A stretch of DNA of 64,000 nt from positions 186,001 through 250,000 of the forward strand of contig NZ_CP016783.1 of assembly GCF_002288385.1 (NCBI RefSeq), given 5' to 3'. The notes under the pieces are model-generated. The model was not told the DNA's origin. It ran no database searches and worked only from the letters and a program-made list of their open reading frames with translations. Source of the stretch: Candidatus Planktophila lacus (GTDB taxonomy: Bacteria > Actinomycetota > Actinomycetes > Nanopelagicales > Nanopelagicaceae). This document shows, in pieces, positions 16,440-26,320 of the stretch; within the stretch, counting starts at the first letter, position 1, and each line of letters starts with the position of its first letter. The position numbers were made by a program, and so were the translations under genes.

Positions 16440-17252
16440 GTGACCGTTCGACTTCCTCGCACCACATCCCTTGTTCTAGCCATTTTCTTCGGTACCGCCT
16501 TTCTTGCCCCCCTTCCATTTGTAGTTTTGATGCCTGGTAATGCGCAGAATGTTTTAGATCAAAGCGCTAAAGAAAAGACGATCGCTCTTTCTAAGTCGGC
16601 GCCGGCATCGCTGCAGATTTATCCCAGCGATGGAAACCTTTATCTACTCTCAATTTTGATCACCAACCCATCGGCATATGTAACTGGCGTTGAACTTATT
16701 TACTCCTGGATGAAGAGTGAAAATGCTGTAATGCCGAGATCGCTATTTTATAAAGATGGTCGAAGTGCAGAAGCAGAGAAGGCGATTGCAAAGACTGAGA
16801 TGGTTGATTCGCAGGTTGTTGCTAAATCGGTGGCGCTGGAATATCTCAAAGCGAATTACTCGCAATCTTCAGCAGTTGTTATCAAACCAAGTGATCTGGA
16901 AATTTCACTTGCTAAGACCGGTGGTCCAAGTGGCGGACTCGCCTTTGCAATCGGAATAATCGAGCTACTTACGAGCGAGAACATTTTGCAGGGCAAGAGC
17001 GTTGCAGTGACAGGAACAATTGATAGCGCTGGAAAAGTGGGAAGTATCGGGGGAGTTGCTGAGAAAATTTTGGCGGCAAAGAAGGCTGGTGCAACTCTCA
17101 TCCTTGTTCCAGAGGCCAATTGCAAAGACCTTGCACCAAATCTTGCGACAATTCCATCTGGGATTAAAATCGCAGCGGTTAGCAGCCTAAAAGAGGCTAT
17201 GGCCGCGTTCAATTCGGAAGACCCGCGAGGGTGCGCTAACTTAGGAGCATGA
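16440..17252 (+). CDS. Lon-like (S16) membrane-anchored serine protease lacking the PDZ domain
   Basis: A 270-aa protein starting at GTG. An N-terminal membrane helix (TTSLVLAIFFGTAFLAPLPF) anchors an extracytoplasmic S16 domain with catalytic Ser in GGPSGGLAFAIG and the Lys region in GTIDSAGKVGSIGG then AEKILAAKKAGA. Mycobacterial Rv3194c and YlbL-like relatives are about 340 aa with a PDZ domain before the protease part; here the link is only some 20 residues, so PDZ is missing. It is coupled by overlap (ATGATG) to the UPF0182 gene, as in related genomes. Confidence 0.85.
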   Translation: MTVRLPRTTSLVLAIFFGTAFLAPLPFVVLMPGNAQNVLDQSAKEKTIALSKSAPASLQIYPSDGNLYLLSILITNPSAYVTGVELIYSWMKSENAVMPRSLFYKDGRSAEAEKAIAKTEMVDSQVVAKSVALEYLKANYSQSSAVVIKPSDLEISLAKTGGPSGGLAFAIGIIELLTSENILQGKSVAVTGTIDSAGKVGSIGGVAEKILAAKKAGATLILVPEANCKDLAPNLATIPSGIKIAAVSSLKEAMAAFNSEDPRGCANLGA

Positions 17253-20059
17253 TGAAAAAGCCAAGCCCGCTAGCAATTACCCTAACTATTCTGGCAGTTA
17301 TCACTGGCGCACTTGTTGCGTTAAGTGGTTTCTATGTTGATTGGCTCTGGTTCAACTCAGTTGGCTTCACTGGCGTATGGTCAACTGTCCTAACAACGAA
17401 GGTCGCGCTCTTTGTAATCGCCGGTCTTCTAACATCTTTAATTATTTCGCTAAATATTTTTCTAGCATTTCGTCGTCGCCCCTTTTATGTTCCAACCTCG
17501 GTTGAAGCCGACAACCTAGAGCGCTACCGCGCAACGATCGATCCAATCCGCAAACTAGTCTTTGCCGGAATTGTTTTAGTTCTCTTCTACTTCGGTGGAA
17601 CAAGTGCTTCAAATCTTTGGGGCTCATGGTTGCTCTTTAGCAACTCAACCGAGTTTGGTGTCCAAGATCCGCAATTCGGCCTTGATATCTCCTTCTTCGC
17701 ATTCCGCCTACCGTTCTTTCAAACACTTATCGGCTGGGGAATCTCAACTTTAATTTTGGCAACTCTGGCAAGTGCTGCAGTGCATTACCTCTACGGTGGA
17801 ATTCGTCCGCAGGTTCCACAAGAGCGCACAACAGTTGCTGCTCGCGTTCAGCTTTCAGTTCTACTTGGCTTAATCGTTCTCTTGAAGGCGGTTGCTTACT
17901 ACTTCGATCGCTTTGCACTCGCACTTAAAGAGAGCAGATTGATCACCGGCCTTACCTACACAGATGTAAATGCAACTCTTCCGGCAAAATCAATTTTGGC
18001 AGCGATTGCAGTTATCTGTTCACTTCTCTTCTTTGCAAATATCGTCCGCAAATCATGGCTACTTCCTGCAGCAGGTACCGCGCTTATGGTTGGCGCTTCA
18101 GTTCTTATCGCAGGCGTTTACCCAGGTGCGGTTCAACAGTTCCAAGTAAAGCCATCTGAATCATCTAAGGAAGCCCCTTATATTCAGCGCAATATCGATG
18201 CCACCCGCGATGCCTACGGCATTGCCGGCGTTGAGATGAAGGATTACCAAGCAACTGTTTCAACGAATTCAGGTCAGCTAGCAAATGATGCAGCGACAAT
18301 TGCAAATATTCGTTTGATGGATCCAAACGTTCTCTCTGCAACGTTCCGTCAACTACAGCAGATCAAGCCTTACTACTCATTCCCAGAATCACTCGATATC
18401 GATCGTTACACAGTTAACGGCGTGCAACGCGATGCGGTTGTTGCAGTTCGCGAACTAAATATCGAAGGTAACCCAAGCCGTAACTGGATTAACGATCACT
18501 TGGTTTACACCCACGGTTTCGGTTTTGTATCTGCATTTGGAAATACCGTTGATGCCGATGGCAAGCCAAACTTCCTAGTTGGAGATCTTCCTCCAACAAC
18601 CGGTCTTGGAAAGTTCCAACCACGCGTTTACTTCGGTGAGAACGTTCCTGATTACTCAATCATCGGTGGACCAAAGACCGATACTCCTGTTGAATTCGAC
18701 TATCCAGATGATGCTTCAGCAAATGGACAGAAGAACTACACATATACAGGTAAGGGCGGCGTCCCAATGGGCGGCCTCTTTAAGAAATTGCTCTTTGCAA
18801 TTCAATACCAAGAACAGCGAATCGTTCTTTCAAGTTTGATCAACTCAGAATCAAAGATACTCTACAACCGTTCACCACGTGATCGCGTTGCCAAGGTTGC
18901 GCCATGGCTAACTATTGATGGAGATCCATACCCAGCAATTGTTGATGGCAAGATTCAGTGGATCATCGACGGATATACAACCAGCTCTGGTTACCCATAT
19001 TCACAGACCACAGCACTTGGAGCAGCGACTACAGATGCTCTAACCACAAATTCTGGAGCAGTTACTGCGCAGCGAAATCAGAACATTAACTACATCCGTA
19101 ACTCGGTTAAGGCCACTGTTGACGCCTATGACGGCACAGTTGTTCTATACCAATGGGATGAGAAGGATCCAGTCCTAAAGACCTGGATGAAGGCCTTCCC
19201 AAATACAGTTACTCCAAAGAGCAAGATGTCTAAAGAACTTCTCGAGCACATCCGCTATCCGGAAGATATGTTCCGTGTACAACGCGATGTACTTAGCTCG
19301 TATCACGTACAAACTGCCGCTGCGTTCTACGGTGGACAAGATTTCTGGCGCGTGCCACGTGATCCTTCTACATTCGGAGCAAACGCTGGAGCACAACCTC
19401 CGTACTACATGACTCTAGAAATGCCAGGTACTGATAAACCAACATTTACTTTAACGACGCCATTCGTTCCACGTGGTGGACGTGAAAACCTTTCCGCATT
19501 CGCCGTTGTTGATTCAAATAATGGACCAAATTACGGCAAGATCACAGTTCTGCAATTACCACGAAGCACAAACGTGGCAGGTCCATCACAGGTTGCCTCT
19601 AACTTCGAAGCAAAACCTGAAGTTGCTAACTCGCTCTCCTTGCTCCGCCAAGGTGGATCAGATGTTGTACTTGGAAACTTGTTAACACTGCCAGTCGGTG
19701 GCGGCCTTCTCTACGTACAACCTGTCTATGTGCGAGCAACTTCAAACACTGCGGCATATCCATTGCTACAGAAAGTTCTCGTATCTTTCGGTGATGTAAT
19801 TGGATTCGATAGCTCACTTAAGGGCGCACTCGATCAAGTATTTGGTGGTAACTCTGGAACTTCTTCATCCGGATCACCAGTTACATCAACAACCAATAAC
19901 GCATCTGATGATCTAAAGTCAGCGTTGCAAAACGCAAGACAAGCACTTGCCGACGGTAATGCTGCACTCGCTAAGGGTGATTTCGCTGCCTACGGTCGCG
20001 CACAAGATCGCTTAAAAGCTGCACTTGCCGCTGCTATCGCTGCTGAAGGACGTAAGTAA
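17249..20059 (+). CDS. UPF0182 family large membrane protein
   Basis: A 936-aa protein with about seven membrane helices in the first 300 residues, starting LAITLTILAVITGALVALSG and including the GFTGVWSTVLTTKVALF loop. A long extracytoplasmic domain follows with YFGENVPDYSIIGG and FVPRGGRENLSAF, landmarks of UPF0182 (Rv3193c-like). The last 60 residues are an Ala-rich helix with ALADGNAALAKGDFAAYGRA. The function is unknown. It overlaps the Lon-like gene by 4 bases with a GGAG ribosome site. Confidence 0.9.
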   Translation: MMKKPSPLAITLTILAVITGALVALSGFYVDWLWFNSVGFTGVWSTVLTTKVALFVIAGLLTSLIISLNIFLAFRRRPFYVPTSVEADNLERYRATIDPIRKLVFAGIVLVLFYFGGTSASNLWGSWLLFSNSTEFGVQDPQFGLDISFFAFRLPFFQTLIGWGISTLILATLASAAVHYLYGGIRPQVPQERTTVAARVQLSVLLGLIVLLKAVAYYFDRFALALKESRLITGLTYTDVNATLPAKSILAAIAVICSLLFFANIVRKSWLLPAAGTALMVGASVLIAGVYPGAVQQFQVKPSESSKEAPYIQRNIDATRDAYGIAGVEMKDYQATVSTNSGQLANDAATIANIRLMDPNVLSATFRQLQQIKPYYSFPESLDIDRYTVNGVQRDAVVAVRELNIEGNPSRNWINDHLVYTHGFGFVSAFGNTVDADGKPNFLVGDLPPTTGLGKFQPRVYFGENVPDYSIIGGPKTDTPVEFDYPDDASANGQKNYTYTGKGGVPMGGLFKKLLFAIQYQEQRIVLSSLINSESKILYNRSPRDRVAKVAPWLTIDGDPYPAIVDGKIQWIIDGYTTSSGYPYSQTTALGAATTDALTTNSGAVTAQRNQNINYIRNSVKATVDAYDGTVVLYQWDEKDPVLKTWMKAFPNTVTPKSKMSKELLEHIRYPEDMFRVQRDVLSSYHVQTAAAFYGGQDFWRVPRDPSTFGANAGAQPPYYMTLEMPGTDKPTFTLTTPFVPRGGRENLSAFAVVDSNNGPNYGKITVLQLPRSTNVAGPSQVASNFEAKPEVANSLSLLRQGGSDVVLGNLLTLPVGGGLLYVQPVYVRATSNTAAYPLLQKVLVSFGDVIGFDSSLKGALDQVFGGNSGTSSSGSPVTSTTNNASDDLKSALQNARQALADGNAALAKGDFAAYGRAQDRLKAALAAAIAAEGRK

Positions 20060-20097
20060 TTTTCTTATCGCTTTAATTAACCATTAATTAGGCGGAT

Positions 20098-20126
20098 TTG
20101 GCTATTACTTGCCCACCCTTTAGACT
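20098..20126 (+). promoter_or_regulatory. Initiator tRNA promoter
   Basis: TTGGCT (20098-20103), 17 bases, TAGACT (20121-20126), placed 11 bases before the mature tRNA. A good SigA-type match and a useful model for promoters of this genome. Confidence 0.8.
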
Positions 20127-20137
20127 GACACTTCCGA

Positions 20138-20214
<77 letters not shown>

Positions 20215-20243
20215 GAAGTACAAATGAAATCTGAGGTCTCATT

Positions 20244-20849
20244 ATGAGTAACCAAGTAAAGACGCTCGTCAAGATCAAACATAAAGATCGCAACCGCAAG
20301 ACTGTTTTCTTCCGCGGAATTATCGCCTTCCCAGCGATCATCTTCGTAGCGACCTTTGCGCAATCATCCTTTAGCGAGAGCGAAAGCTGGGCTGCAGGAA
20401 CTGCAGGAGTAGTCGCACTGCCAACTTTGCTAGCCCTGGTATTTCGCGGAAAATATCCAAGTTACGTTCTCACCTTTAACCACGCGGTAGTTGAGCTATC
20501 AACTCGTTTGGCTGCCTACGTATTGATCTTGAATGACAAGTACCCATCAATTGAAGCTAATTCAAAGGTTGCCGTTCTCTTCCCTGATGTTGAAGGCGGC
20601 AAAAAGTTAAATCGCGTTTTGCCTTTAGTTAAATGGTTCTTGGCTATCCCGCATTACATCGTTGGCGCGATCTACCTTGTAATTTCTCTGGTTGTTACAG
20701 TCATTGCCTGGGTGCAGACTTCGATTACTGGAAGATATCCTGAATGGGCCGGTGAAATCGTGCTCGGCACAATCGCATACTGGAACCGCGTTCAGGGTTA
20801 TATGTTGTTACTTGTTACAGACAAGTACCCAACTTTTCGCCTTAAGTAA
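20244..20849 (+). CDS. DUF4389 membrane protein
   Basis: A 201-aa protein with DUF4389 landmarks: FRGKYPSYVLTFNHAVVEL, LNDKYPSIE, WFLAIPHYIVGAIYLV and GRYPEWAGEIVLGTIAYW then RVQGYMLLLVTDKYPTF. There are about four membrane helices. DUF4389 proteins are widespread in actinobacteria without a known function. A GAGG lies upstream of the ATG. It converges on the copper ATPase gene with a 5-base gap. Confidence 0.82.
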   Translation: MSNQVKTLVKIKHKDRNRKTVFFRGIIAFPAIIFVATFAQSSFSESESWAAGTAGVVALPTLLALVFRGKYPSYVLTFNHAVVELSTRLAAYVLILNDKYPSIEANSKVAVLFPDVEGGKKLNRVLPLVKWFLAIPHYIVGAIYLVISLVVTVIAWVQTSITGRYPEWAGEIVLGTIAYWNRVQGYMLLLVTDKYPTFRLK

Positions 20850-20854
20850 TCTAA

Positions 20855-23194
20855 CTATCTAATAGTTAAAGAGTTAGTTACTACAAATAGCGAGCTAATC
20901 GCCATCGCACCCGCTGCATACATAGGAGTTAACGCTCCTGCTGCAGCAATTGGAATACCAATCACGTTGTAGGCGAAGGCCCATCCCAGGTTAACTTTGA
21001 TTGTTTTCAGTGTGCGCTTGGATAAATTGAGCGCATCTACAACGCTCATTAACTCAGGGCGCATTAAAGTTATATCTGCAGATGAGATCGCAGAATCTGT
21101 ACCAGTTCCCATCGCCATACTTAAATCTGCTGCCGCAAGTGCTGCCGCATCGTTAATGCCATCACCGATCATCAAAACAGTCTGGCCGGCTGACTTTAGA
21201 GCGTTGATTCGATCAAGTTTCTCCTCAGGTAGCGCGCGGGCAATTACATGCTCGCCCTTAATTCCTACAGCGCGCGCAATTGCGCCAGCGCTCTCCTCGT
21301 TATCTCCAGTTATTAACCAAGGGGTAATTCCCTTATCAATAAGTGCGCTGATAGTTGCAGCGGCATCTGCTTTAACCTGATCACCAGTTGCAAAGACTGC
21401 GATTGCAACGCCATCCCAGGCAAGTACTGAAACGCTGTGGCCAGATTCTTCGCCGCGGGCAATTGCAGCTTCAATTCCAGGATCAAAAGTTGTTGCGCTA
21501 TGGGCGATTGCCTTTGGTGTTCCGATTAAAACCACTGGAGAGATTGCACCGATCAAAACTCTGCCGGCAACGCCGGCGCCAGGTGTCTGGGTAAATTCGA
21601 TAACATCTTTACGCACTGCGCCATTGGCAAGCGCGTGAGATGCGATTGCTTGTGCGATCGGATGGTCATTGGCTAGTTCAAGCGATAACGCAGTCGAAAG
21701 AATTGTCTTCTCATTTAAAAATTCAGCATAGGTAGCGCCTAGAACTTTGTGAGCGCTGGTTGGAATAGTTGTCTCATGCACCTTCATGACGCCAGTTGTG
21801 AGCGTTCCTGTCTTATCAAGAACAACAACATCTACCTTGCGTGCCAGTTCCAATGCACGTGGCTGACGCAACACGATTCCGCGAGCCGCGCCGCGACCTG
21901 ATGCAACAAGTAAAGCAACTGGAGTTGCTAAACCAAGTGCGCATGGGCAGGCGATAACTAAGACGGTGATCGCAATTTGAATTGAACCAGCGAGTGAACT
22001 TCCTTCGCCACCGTTACCTAGGTAATACCAAGCGAAGAAGGTTCCAATCGCTAGCGTTGTAACAACGGGAACAAAGATTGCGGAAATTCGATCGGCTAAG
22101 CGCTGAATTGGCGCCTTATTTCCTTGGGCTTGAACGACCATTGAAGTGATGCGCGCTAGCTCGGTATCGCTTCCGATGCGGGTAGCGCGCACAATGATGC
22201 GGCCATTGTTATTTAGCGATGCCCCGATAACGCGAGATCCGGGTCCAACTTCAACAGGAGTTGATTCACCGGTCATCATCGCGTTATTTACCGTTGAGAT
22301 TCCTGAGATAACTAATCCATCAGTTGGAATTCGCGCACCAGGTTTTACAACAAAATCATCACCGATCTGCAACTCTGAAATTGGGACGATTACTTCAAGC
22401 CCTTTACGGAGAACAATTACCTCTTTTGAGCCGAGTGCGAGAAGCGCAGCAAGGGCGCTACTAGCACGACGCTTGGCGCGTGATTCAAGATGGCGACCGA
22501 GAATCACAAATAACAAAACTCCGGCAGCGACTTCGGTATAGACATCACCCTGTCCTGTTGCATTTGAATATATCGACCAACCGAATGCGCTAAATGAACC
22601 GAGCGAGATAAGTGAATCCATTGTTGGGTGAAAGAAATTACGGATCGCCGCGCGGTGAATCGGCAAGGCAACTAGCAAAATCAGCGGCGTAGTTAGACCG
22701 ATTGCCAGCCAAGCAGTTGGTGAATACAGCGGCGGCAAGATATTGAAGTAATCGAGAGTTAGGAGAATCTCGGTATCAATTGTCTCGCGCCATTGTTCGA
22801 CCATGGAAACCAAGATCGCAGGCACTGCGAAGATAATTGCGAAGAAGAGCGCAATTCCAGACTTTTTGCTATGTAGCGCAGGGCCGGCACCATCTTCAAC
22901 CAAAACTGCACCGTATCCAGAACCCTTAATCTTCTTAATCAAATCTGCAGTCTTTACTTCAGCAGGTGCCAAGATATGAACAGTTTCAGTTGCAAAGTTA
23001 ACGCTGGCGCTGACCCCGCTCATCGCGTTAAGTGATTTCTCAACAGTGTTCACGCATGAAGAACAAGTCATGCCCGAAACCGAAAACGTTCGAGTTGTGA
23101 GCGAACTCTTGCTTAAATCAATTGTTTTACCTGGCTTTTCTGGCTCCACACTGGCTGGGCGAGAAAGTTCGATCTTAATATCTTCAGTTCCCAT
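20855..23194 (-). CDS. copA: Copper-type heavy-metal P-type ATPase
   Basis: A 779-aa P1B ATPase. An N-terminal metal-binding domain has GMTCSSC (Cys 44 and 47), and eight membrane helices include the ion motif ACPCALGLATP (CPC at 416-418). TGES is at 308-311, the phosphorylated Asp is in LDKTGTLTTG (Asp 460), and the hinge is GDGINDAAAL. CPC and the single HMA domain indicate Cu(I) export. It overlaps hisN by 11 bases, so it is probably co-transcribed with hisN. No copper-repressor gene is seen next to it. Confidence 0.9.
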   Translation of the reverse strand: MGTEDIKIELSRPASVEPEKPGKTIDLSKSSLTTRTFSVSGMTCSSCVNTVEKSLNAMSGVSASVNFATETVHILAPAEVKTADLIKKIKGSGYGAVLVEDGAGPALHSKKSGIALFFAIIFAVPAILVSMVEQWRETIDTEILLTLDYFNILPPLYSPTAWLAIGLTTPLILLVALPIHRAAIRNFFHPTMDSLISLGSFSAFGWSIYSNATGQGDVYTEVAAGVLLFVILGRHLESRAKRRASSALAALLALGSKEVIVLRKGLEVIVPISELQIGDDFVVKPGARIPTDGLVISGISTVNNAMMTGESTPVEVGPGSRVIGASLNNNGRIIVRATRIGSDTELARITSMVVQAQGNKAPIQRLADRISAIFVPVVTTLAIGTFFAWYYLGNGGEGSSLAGSIQIAITVLVIACPCALGLATPVALLVASGRGAARGIVLRQPRALELARKVDVVVLDKTGTLTTGVMKVHETTIPTSAHKVLGATYAEFLNEKTILSTALSLELANDHPIAQAIASHALANGAVRKDVIEFTQTPGAGVAGRVLIGAISPVVLIGTPKAIAHSATTFDPGIEAAIARGEESGHSVSVLAWDGVAIAVFATGDQVKADAAATISALIDKGITPWLITGDNEESAGAIARAVGIKGEHVIARALPEEKLDRINALKSAGQTVLMIGDGINDAAALAAADLSMAMGTGTDSAISSADITLMRPELMSVVDALNLSKRTLKTIKVNLGWAFAYNVIGIPIAAAGALTPMYAAGAMAISSLFVVTNSLTIR

Positions 23195-23984
23195 TTAATT
23201 TGTCCACAATCTTCTGATGAATCGCAGAGTTTGTAGAAAGCCCACTTCCACCGAGGCTGCCATCGACGCCGGCTACATTGGTAAATCTTCCGCCTGCTTC
23301 GCGCACAATAATGTCGAGCGCGGCCATATCCCACAACGCCAGAGATGGTTCTATTGCAACGTCTACCGCACCTTCGGCAACCAACATATGTGACCAGAAA
23401 TCTCCGATACCGCGGGTGCGCCAAGCAGATGACATTAACTCTTGGAAGGGCGCGAGTCTTTCGCCCCAACCAATAAAGTCAGAGTAAGAAATTGAGGCAT
23501 CTTTAACTTCGCTTACCTGCGAAACGCTGATGCGTTGTGGGGCTGCTTTATTTACCGAAACAAATGCGCCGTGGCCTTCGCTGGCATGCCAACGACGAAA
23601 TAGTGCAGGAGCGCTAACTACGCCAACGACCACAACTTCGCGGCCATCGCTCTGCTTTTCAATTAAACCGATCAAAGTAGCCCATGTTGGAACTCCACGC
23701 AAAAAATTCTTGGTGCCATCAATTGGATCAATAACCCAGTAACGCTCTGCACTACCTGCATCATTTCCAAATTCTTCACCAACGATTCCATCATCTGGGC
23801 GGTGGTTCTTAAGTAGCGCGCGCAAAGCTTCTTCAGTTGCCTTATCGGCATCTGTGACAGGTGTGTTATCTGGCTTAGTTGTAACAACTAAATCAATAGA
23901 TTGGTAGCGCGCTAAGGTAATTGAATCTGCTGCATCTGCCAGGCGAATAGCCAGCGCTAAATCATTGCCGCGCGAAAAGGACAT
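23184..23984 (-). CDS. hisN: Histidinol-phosphatase, inositol-monophosphatase family
   Basis: A 266-aa IMPase-fold protein with metal ligands in GEEFG, WVIDPIDGTKNFLRG and the later ALWDMAALDIIVREAGG. Actinobacterial HisN removes phosphate from L-histidinol phosphate in histidine synthesis; other inositol-phosphatase roles cannot be excluded. TAGACT lies 6 bases before the ATG with TTAAAG 18 bases further up, so it probably has its own leaderless promoter although rsgA is only 4 bases away. Confidence 0.82.
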   Translation of the reverse strand: MSFSRGNDLALAIRLADAADSITLARYQSIDLVVTTKPDNTPVTDADKATEEALRALLKNHRPDDGIVGEEFGNDAGSAERYWVIDPIDGTKNFLRGVPTWATLIGLIEKQSDGREVVVVGVVSAPALFRRWHASEGHGAFVSVNKAAPQRISVSQVSEVKDASISYSDFIGWGERLAPFQELMSSAWRTRGIGDFWSHMLVAEGAVDVAIEPSLALWDMAALDIIVREAGGRFTNVAGVDGSLGGSGLSTNSAIHQKIVDKLNGN

Positions 23985-23988
23985 GTTG

Positions 23989-25020
23989 TCAGTCTATCGC
24001 GGGCGGGTTTGAATCTTTAAGCTCTAAAAGTGATCTCAGACTTGCAACTCGTGCGCTTCGCTCAGCGTTTACAACGCCATCTGGGTTAGCCCATTCATTT
24101 AAGCGACAGCCGATTTCATGGTGTGAACAATTTGGCATGCAGGTTTGTGTGACCTCATAGAGATCGTTAAATGCAGCGACGATCCGATTGGAATCAAGAT
24201 GAGCCAGCCCAAAGGCGCGGATTCCTGGAGTATCGATAATCCAGCCTTGTGAAGGAGATAGATCGGGGGATAACGGCAGCGCAATTGCACTTGATGAGGT
24301 GTGGCGACCGCGTCCGGTTACATCGTTAACATCGCCCGTAACGCGATCAGCGTGTGGCACAAGTGCGTTAATTAAAGTGGATTTACCAACGCCAGAATGG
24401 CCAACTAAGACCGAAGTCTTGCCATTTAGTAGTGAAAATAAATTAGCCAAATCTCTTTCGCGGGTATCAGATTTAATCGCGGCAGTTGCGATCTCTACCC
24501 CGAGAGTTTCATATTCATGTAAGAAATCTGGAACAGCTGCAACATCCGTTTTGGTAACGAGCAAAATAGGTTTAATGTTTTCGTGGAAAGCGCAGACCAA
24601 GAAGCGATCAATAAGACCACGGCGAGGTTCAGGATTTGCCGCGGCAACAACAATCACCAACTGATCAATATTGGAAACGATGGTGCGCTCCATCTTGGCG
24701 GCATCATCAACGGTTCTACTCAAACTATTGCGGCGAGGTGCGATTGAAACAATGCGCGCCAGAGTTCCTTCGGTGCCCGAAACATCTCCAACAAGATTCA
24801 CTAAATCACCAACAACGACAGATTTTGGACCCATCTCGCGCGCCTTCATCGCGGTGACAATGACGCCACCATCTGTAATACAAGTTGTGCGACCGCGATC
24901 TACAGTTGTAACTAAGGCTTGAATTGCATCAGCGTGAGCGGGGCGATCTTTACTTCTTGGGCGGGTGCGCCGCGCAGGGCGAATCCGCGCATCTGATTCA
25001 TCAAATTCGCGTGGCGTCAT
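23989..25020 (-). CDS. rsgA: Ribosome small subunit GTPase RsgA
   Basis: About 343 aa. The GTPase is circularly permuted: G4 (VTKTDV) precedes G1 (GHSGVGKSTLINAL), then G3 in IDTPGIRAFG, followed by a zinc site in CMPNCSHHEIGC. The N-terminus is an OB-fold region preceded by a basic linker. RsgA checks 30S maturation. ATG 25020 overlaps the aroA stop (ATGA), favouring it over an upstream start. Confidence 0.9.
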   Translation of the reverse strand: MTPREFDESDARIRPARRTRPRSKDRPAHADAIQALVTTVDRGRTTCITDGGVIVTAMKAREMGPKSVVVGDLVNLVGDVSGTEGTLARIVSIAPRRNSLSRTVDDAAKMERTIVSNIDQLVIVVAAANPEPRRGLIDRFLVCAFHENIKPILLVTKTDVAAVPDFLHEYETLGVEIATAAIKSDTRERDLANLFSLLNGKTSVLVGHSGVGKSTLINALVPHADRVTGDVNDVTGRGRHTSSSAIALPLSPDLSPSQGWIIDTPGIRAFGLAHLDSNRIVAAFNDLYEVTQTCMPNCSHHEIGCRLNEWANPDGVVNAERSARVASLRSLLELKDSNPPAID

Positions 25021-26297
25021 GAGACCAAACTCTGCCAAAGCCCAGGAAAATCGGGCAAGGTCTTACGGGTTGTTGCAACGTTTTCGATTTCAACGCCAGG
25101 AATTACCAATCCAATAACAGCACCAGCTGTTGCTAGTCGGTGATCTTCGTAAGTGTGGAATGTGCCGCCATGTAAACCTTTACCCATTGCGCCGTGCGGA
25201 GTTATATGGAGTGAAGTTTCATCTTCAACGACGTTGCCACCAAGTGAGTTAATTTCGCGGGTAAGAGCGGCTAAACGATCTGTTTCATGCAGACGTAAAT
25301 GCCCGATACCGCGTAGATGAGATGGCGAATCTGCAAGAGCTGCCAAAGCTGCAATTGCTGGCGTTAACTCACCAACATCGTGTAAATCGATATCGATTCC
25401 GTGGATGCTTTCGCCACCTGTAATTGTTAAGCCATCTTTACCGCGCGAGATAGTTGCGCCCATCGCAGTTAAGATCTCGCGCAGCTGATCACCAGGCTGA
25501 GTTGTAACTTCTGGCCAATCTGCAATAGTGATTGATCCGCCACAGACCATAGCTATAGAAAGAAACGGTGCAGCATTTGAAAGATCTGGCTCTATAACTA
25601 AATCTTGTCCGTGCAGCGCACCTGCAGAGACGCTCCAACTGTTAGCTGATTTATCAACAGTTACTTCTGCACCGAAATCACGGAGCATCTGCACCGTCAT
25701 ATCGATATGTGGCATTGATGGAAGTGGTCCACCTTTATGCGTTGCAACTATTCCATCGCGCGTACTTGGCGCAATTAAAAGGAGCGCTGATAAGAATTGA
25801 CTTGATGCGCTGGCATCAATTGTTAACGCACCGCCCGGAATCTCGCCTTTGCTCTTAACAACCATTGGCAAGCTGTAACGACCACCATGTTCGATTTCGA
25901 TTCCGAGATCTTCGAGTGCTGCGATAACTGGCCCAAGGGGACGTTCGTAAGAACGGGGATCGCCATCAAATGAAATATCGCCTTGTGCCAGCGCAGAAAG
26001 TGGCGGCAAGAAGCGCATAACGGTTCCGGCGTTTCCAACATCAACCTTGGCAGGCCCGCGAAGTGGCGCAGGAGTTATCTCCCAAGCCCAATCGGTTTCT
26101 TTTATGGATATGCCCATTGCACGAAGTCCAGCAACCATTAACTCGGTATCGCGTGAGATAAGTGGGCGCTTTAAAAGTGAAGGGCTCTGGGCTTGCGCAG
26201 CGAGAATTAGCGCGCGGTTGGTCACCGATTTTGAACCCGGGATTACTACTCGCGCGCTGACTTTCTTATCTCCACGAAATGGAGCGGGCCAGAGCAT
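25017..26297 (-). CDS. aroA: 3-phosphoshikimate 1-carboxyvinyltransferase (EPSP synthase)
   Basis: A 426-aa EPSP synthase of the shikimate pathway, joining PEP and shikimate-3-phosphate. Signatures: VIPGSKSVTNRAL at the N-terminus, VGNAGTVMRFLPPL, GDPRSYERPLGPV, and the C-terminal LRLHETDRLAAL and TYEDHRLATAGAV. ATG at 26297 is used; a TTG six bases earlier is less likely. TAGACT lies 7 bases before the ATG. It leads an operon with rsgA. Confidence 0.93.
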   Translation of the reverse strand: MLWPAPFRGDKKVSARVVIPGSKSVTNRALILAAQAQSPSLLKRPLISRDTELMVAGLRAMGISIKETDWAWEITPAPLRGPAKVDVGNAGTVMRFLPPLSALAQGDISFDGDPRSYERPLGPVIAALEDLGIEIEHGGRYSLPMVVKSKGEIPGGALTIDASASSQFLSALLLIAPSTRDGIVATHKGGPLPSMPHIDMTVQMLRDFGAEVTVDKSANSWSVSAGALHGQDLVIEPDLSNAAPFLSIAMVCGGSITIADWPEVTTQPGDQLREILTAMGATISRGKDGLTITGGESIHGIDIDLHDVGELTPAIAALAALADSPSHLRGIGHLRLHETDRLAALTREINSLGGNVVEDETSLHITPHGAMGKGLHGGTFHTYEDHRLATAGAVIGLVIPGVEIENVATTRKTLPDFPGLWQSLVS

Positions 26298-26320
26298 AAG
26301 CAACAGTCTACTCTCTACCT
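26298..26320. promoter_or_regulatory. Interleaved divergent promoters of aroA and the SRAP gene
   Basis: Only 23 bases separate the two start codons. TAGACT on the minus strand (26305-26310) and TACTCT on the plus strand (26309-26314) share two base pairs, each 6-7 bases from its own start codon. Confidence 0.6.
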
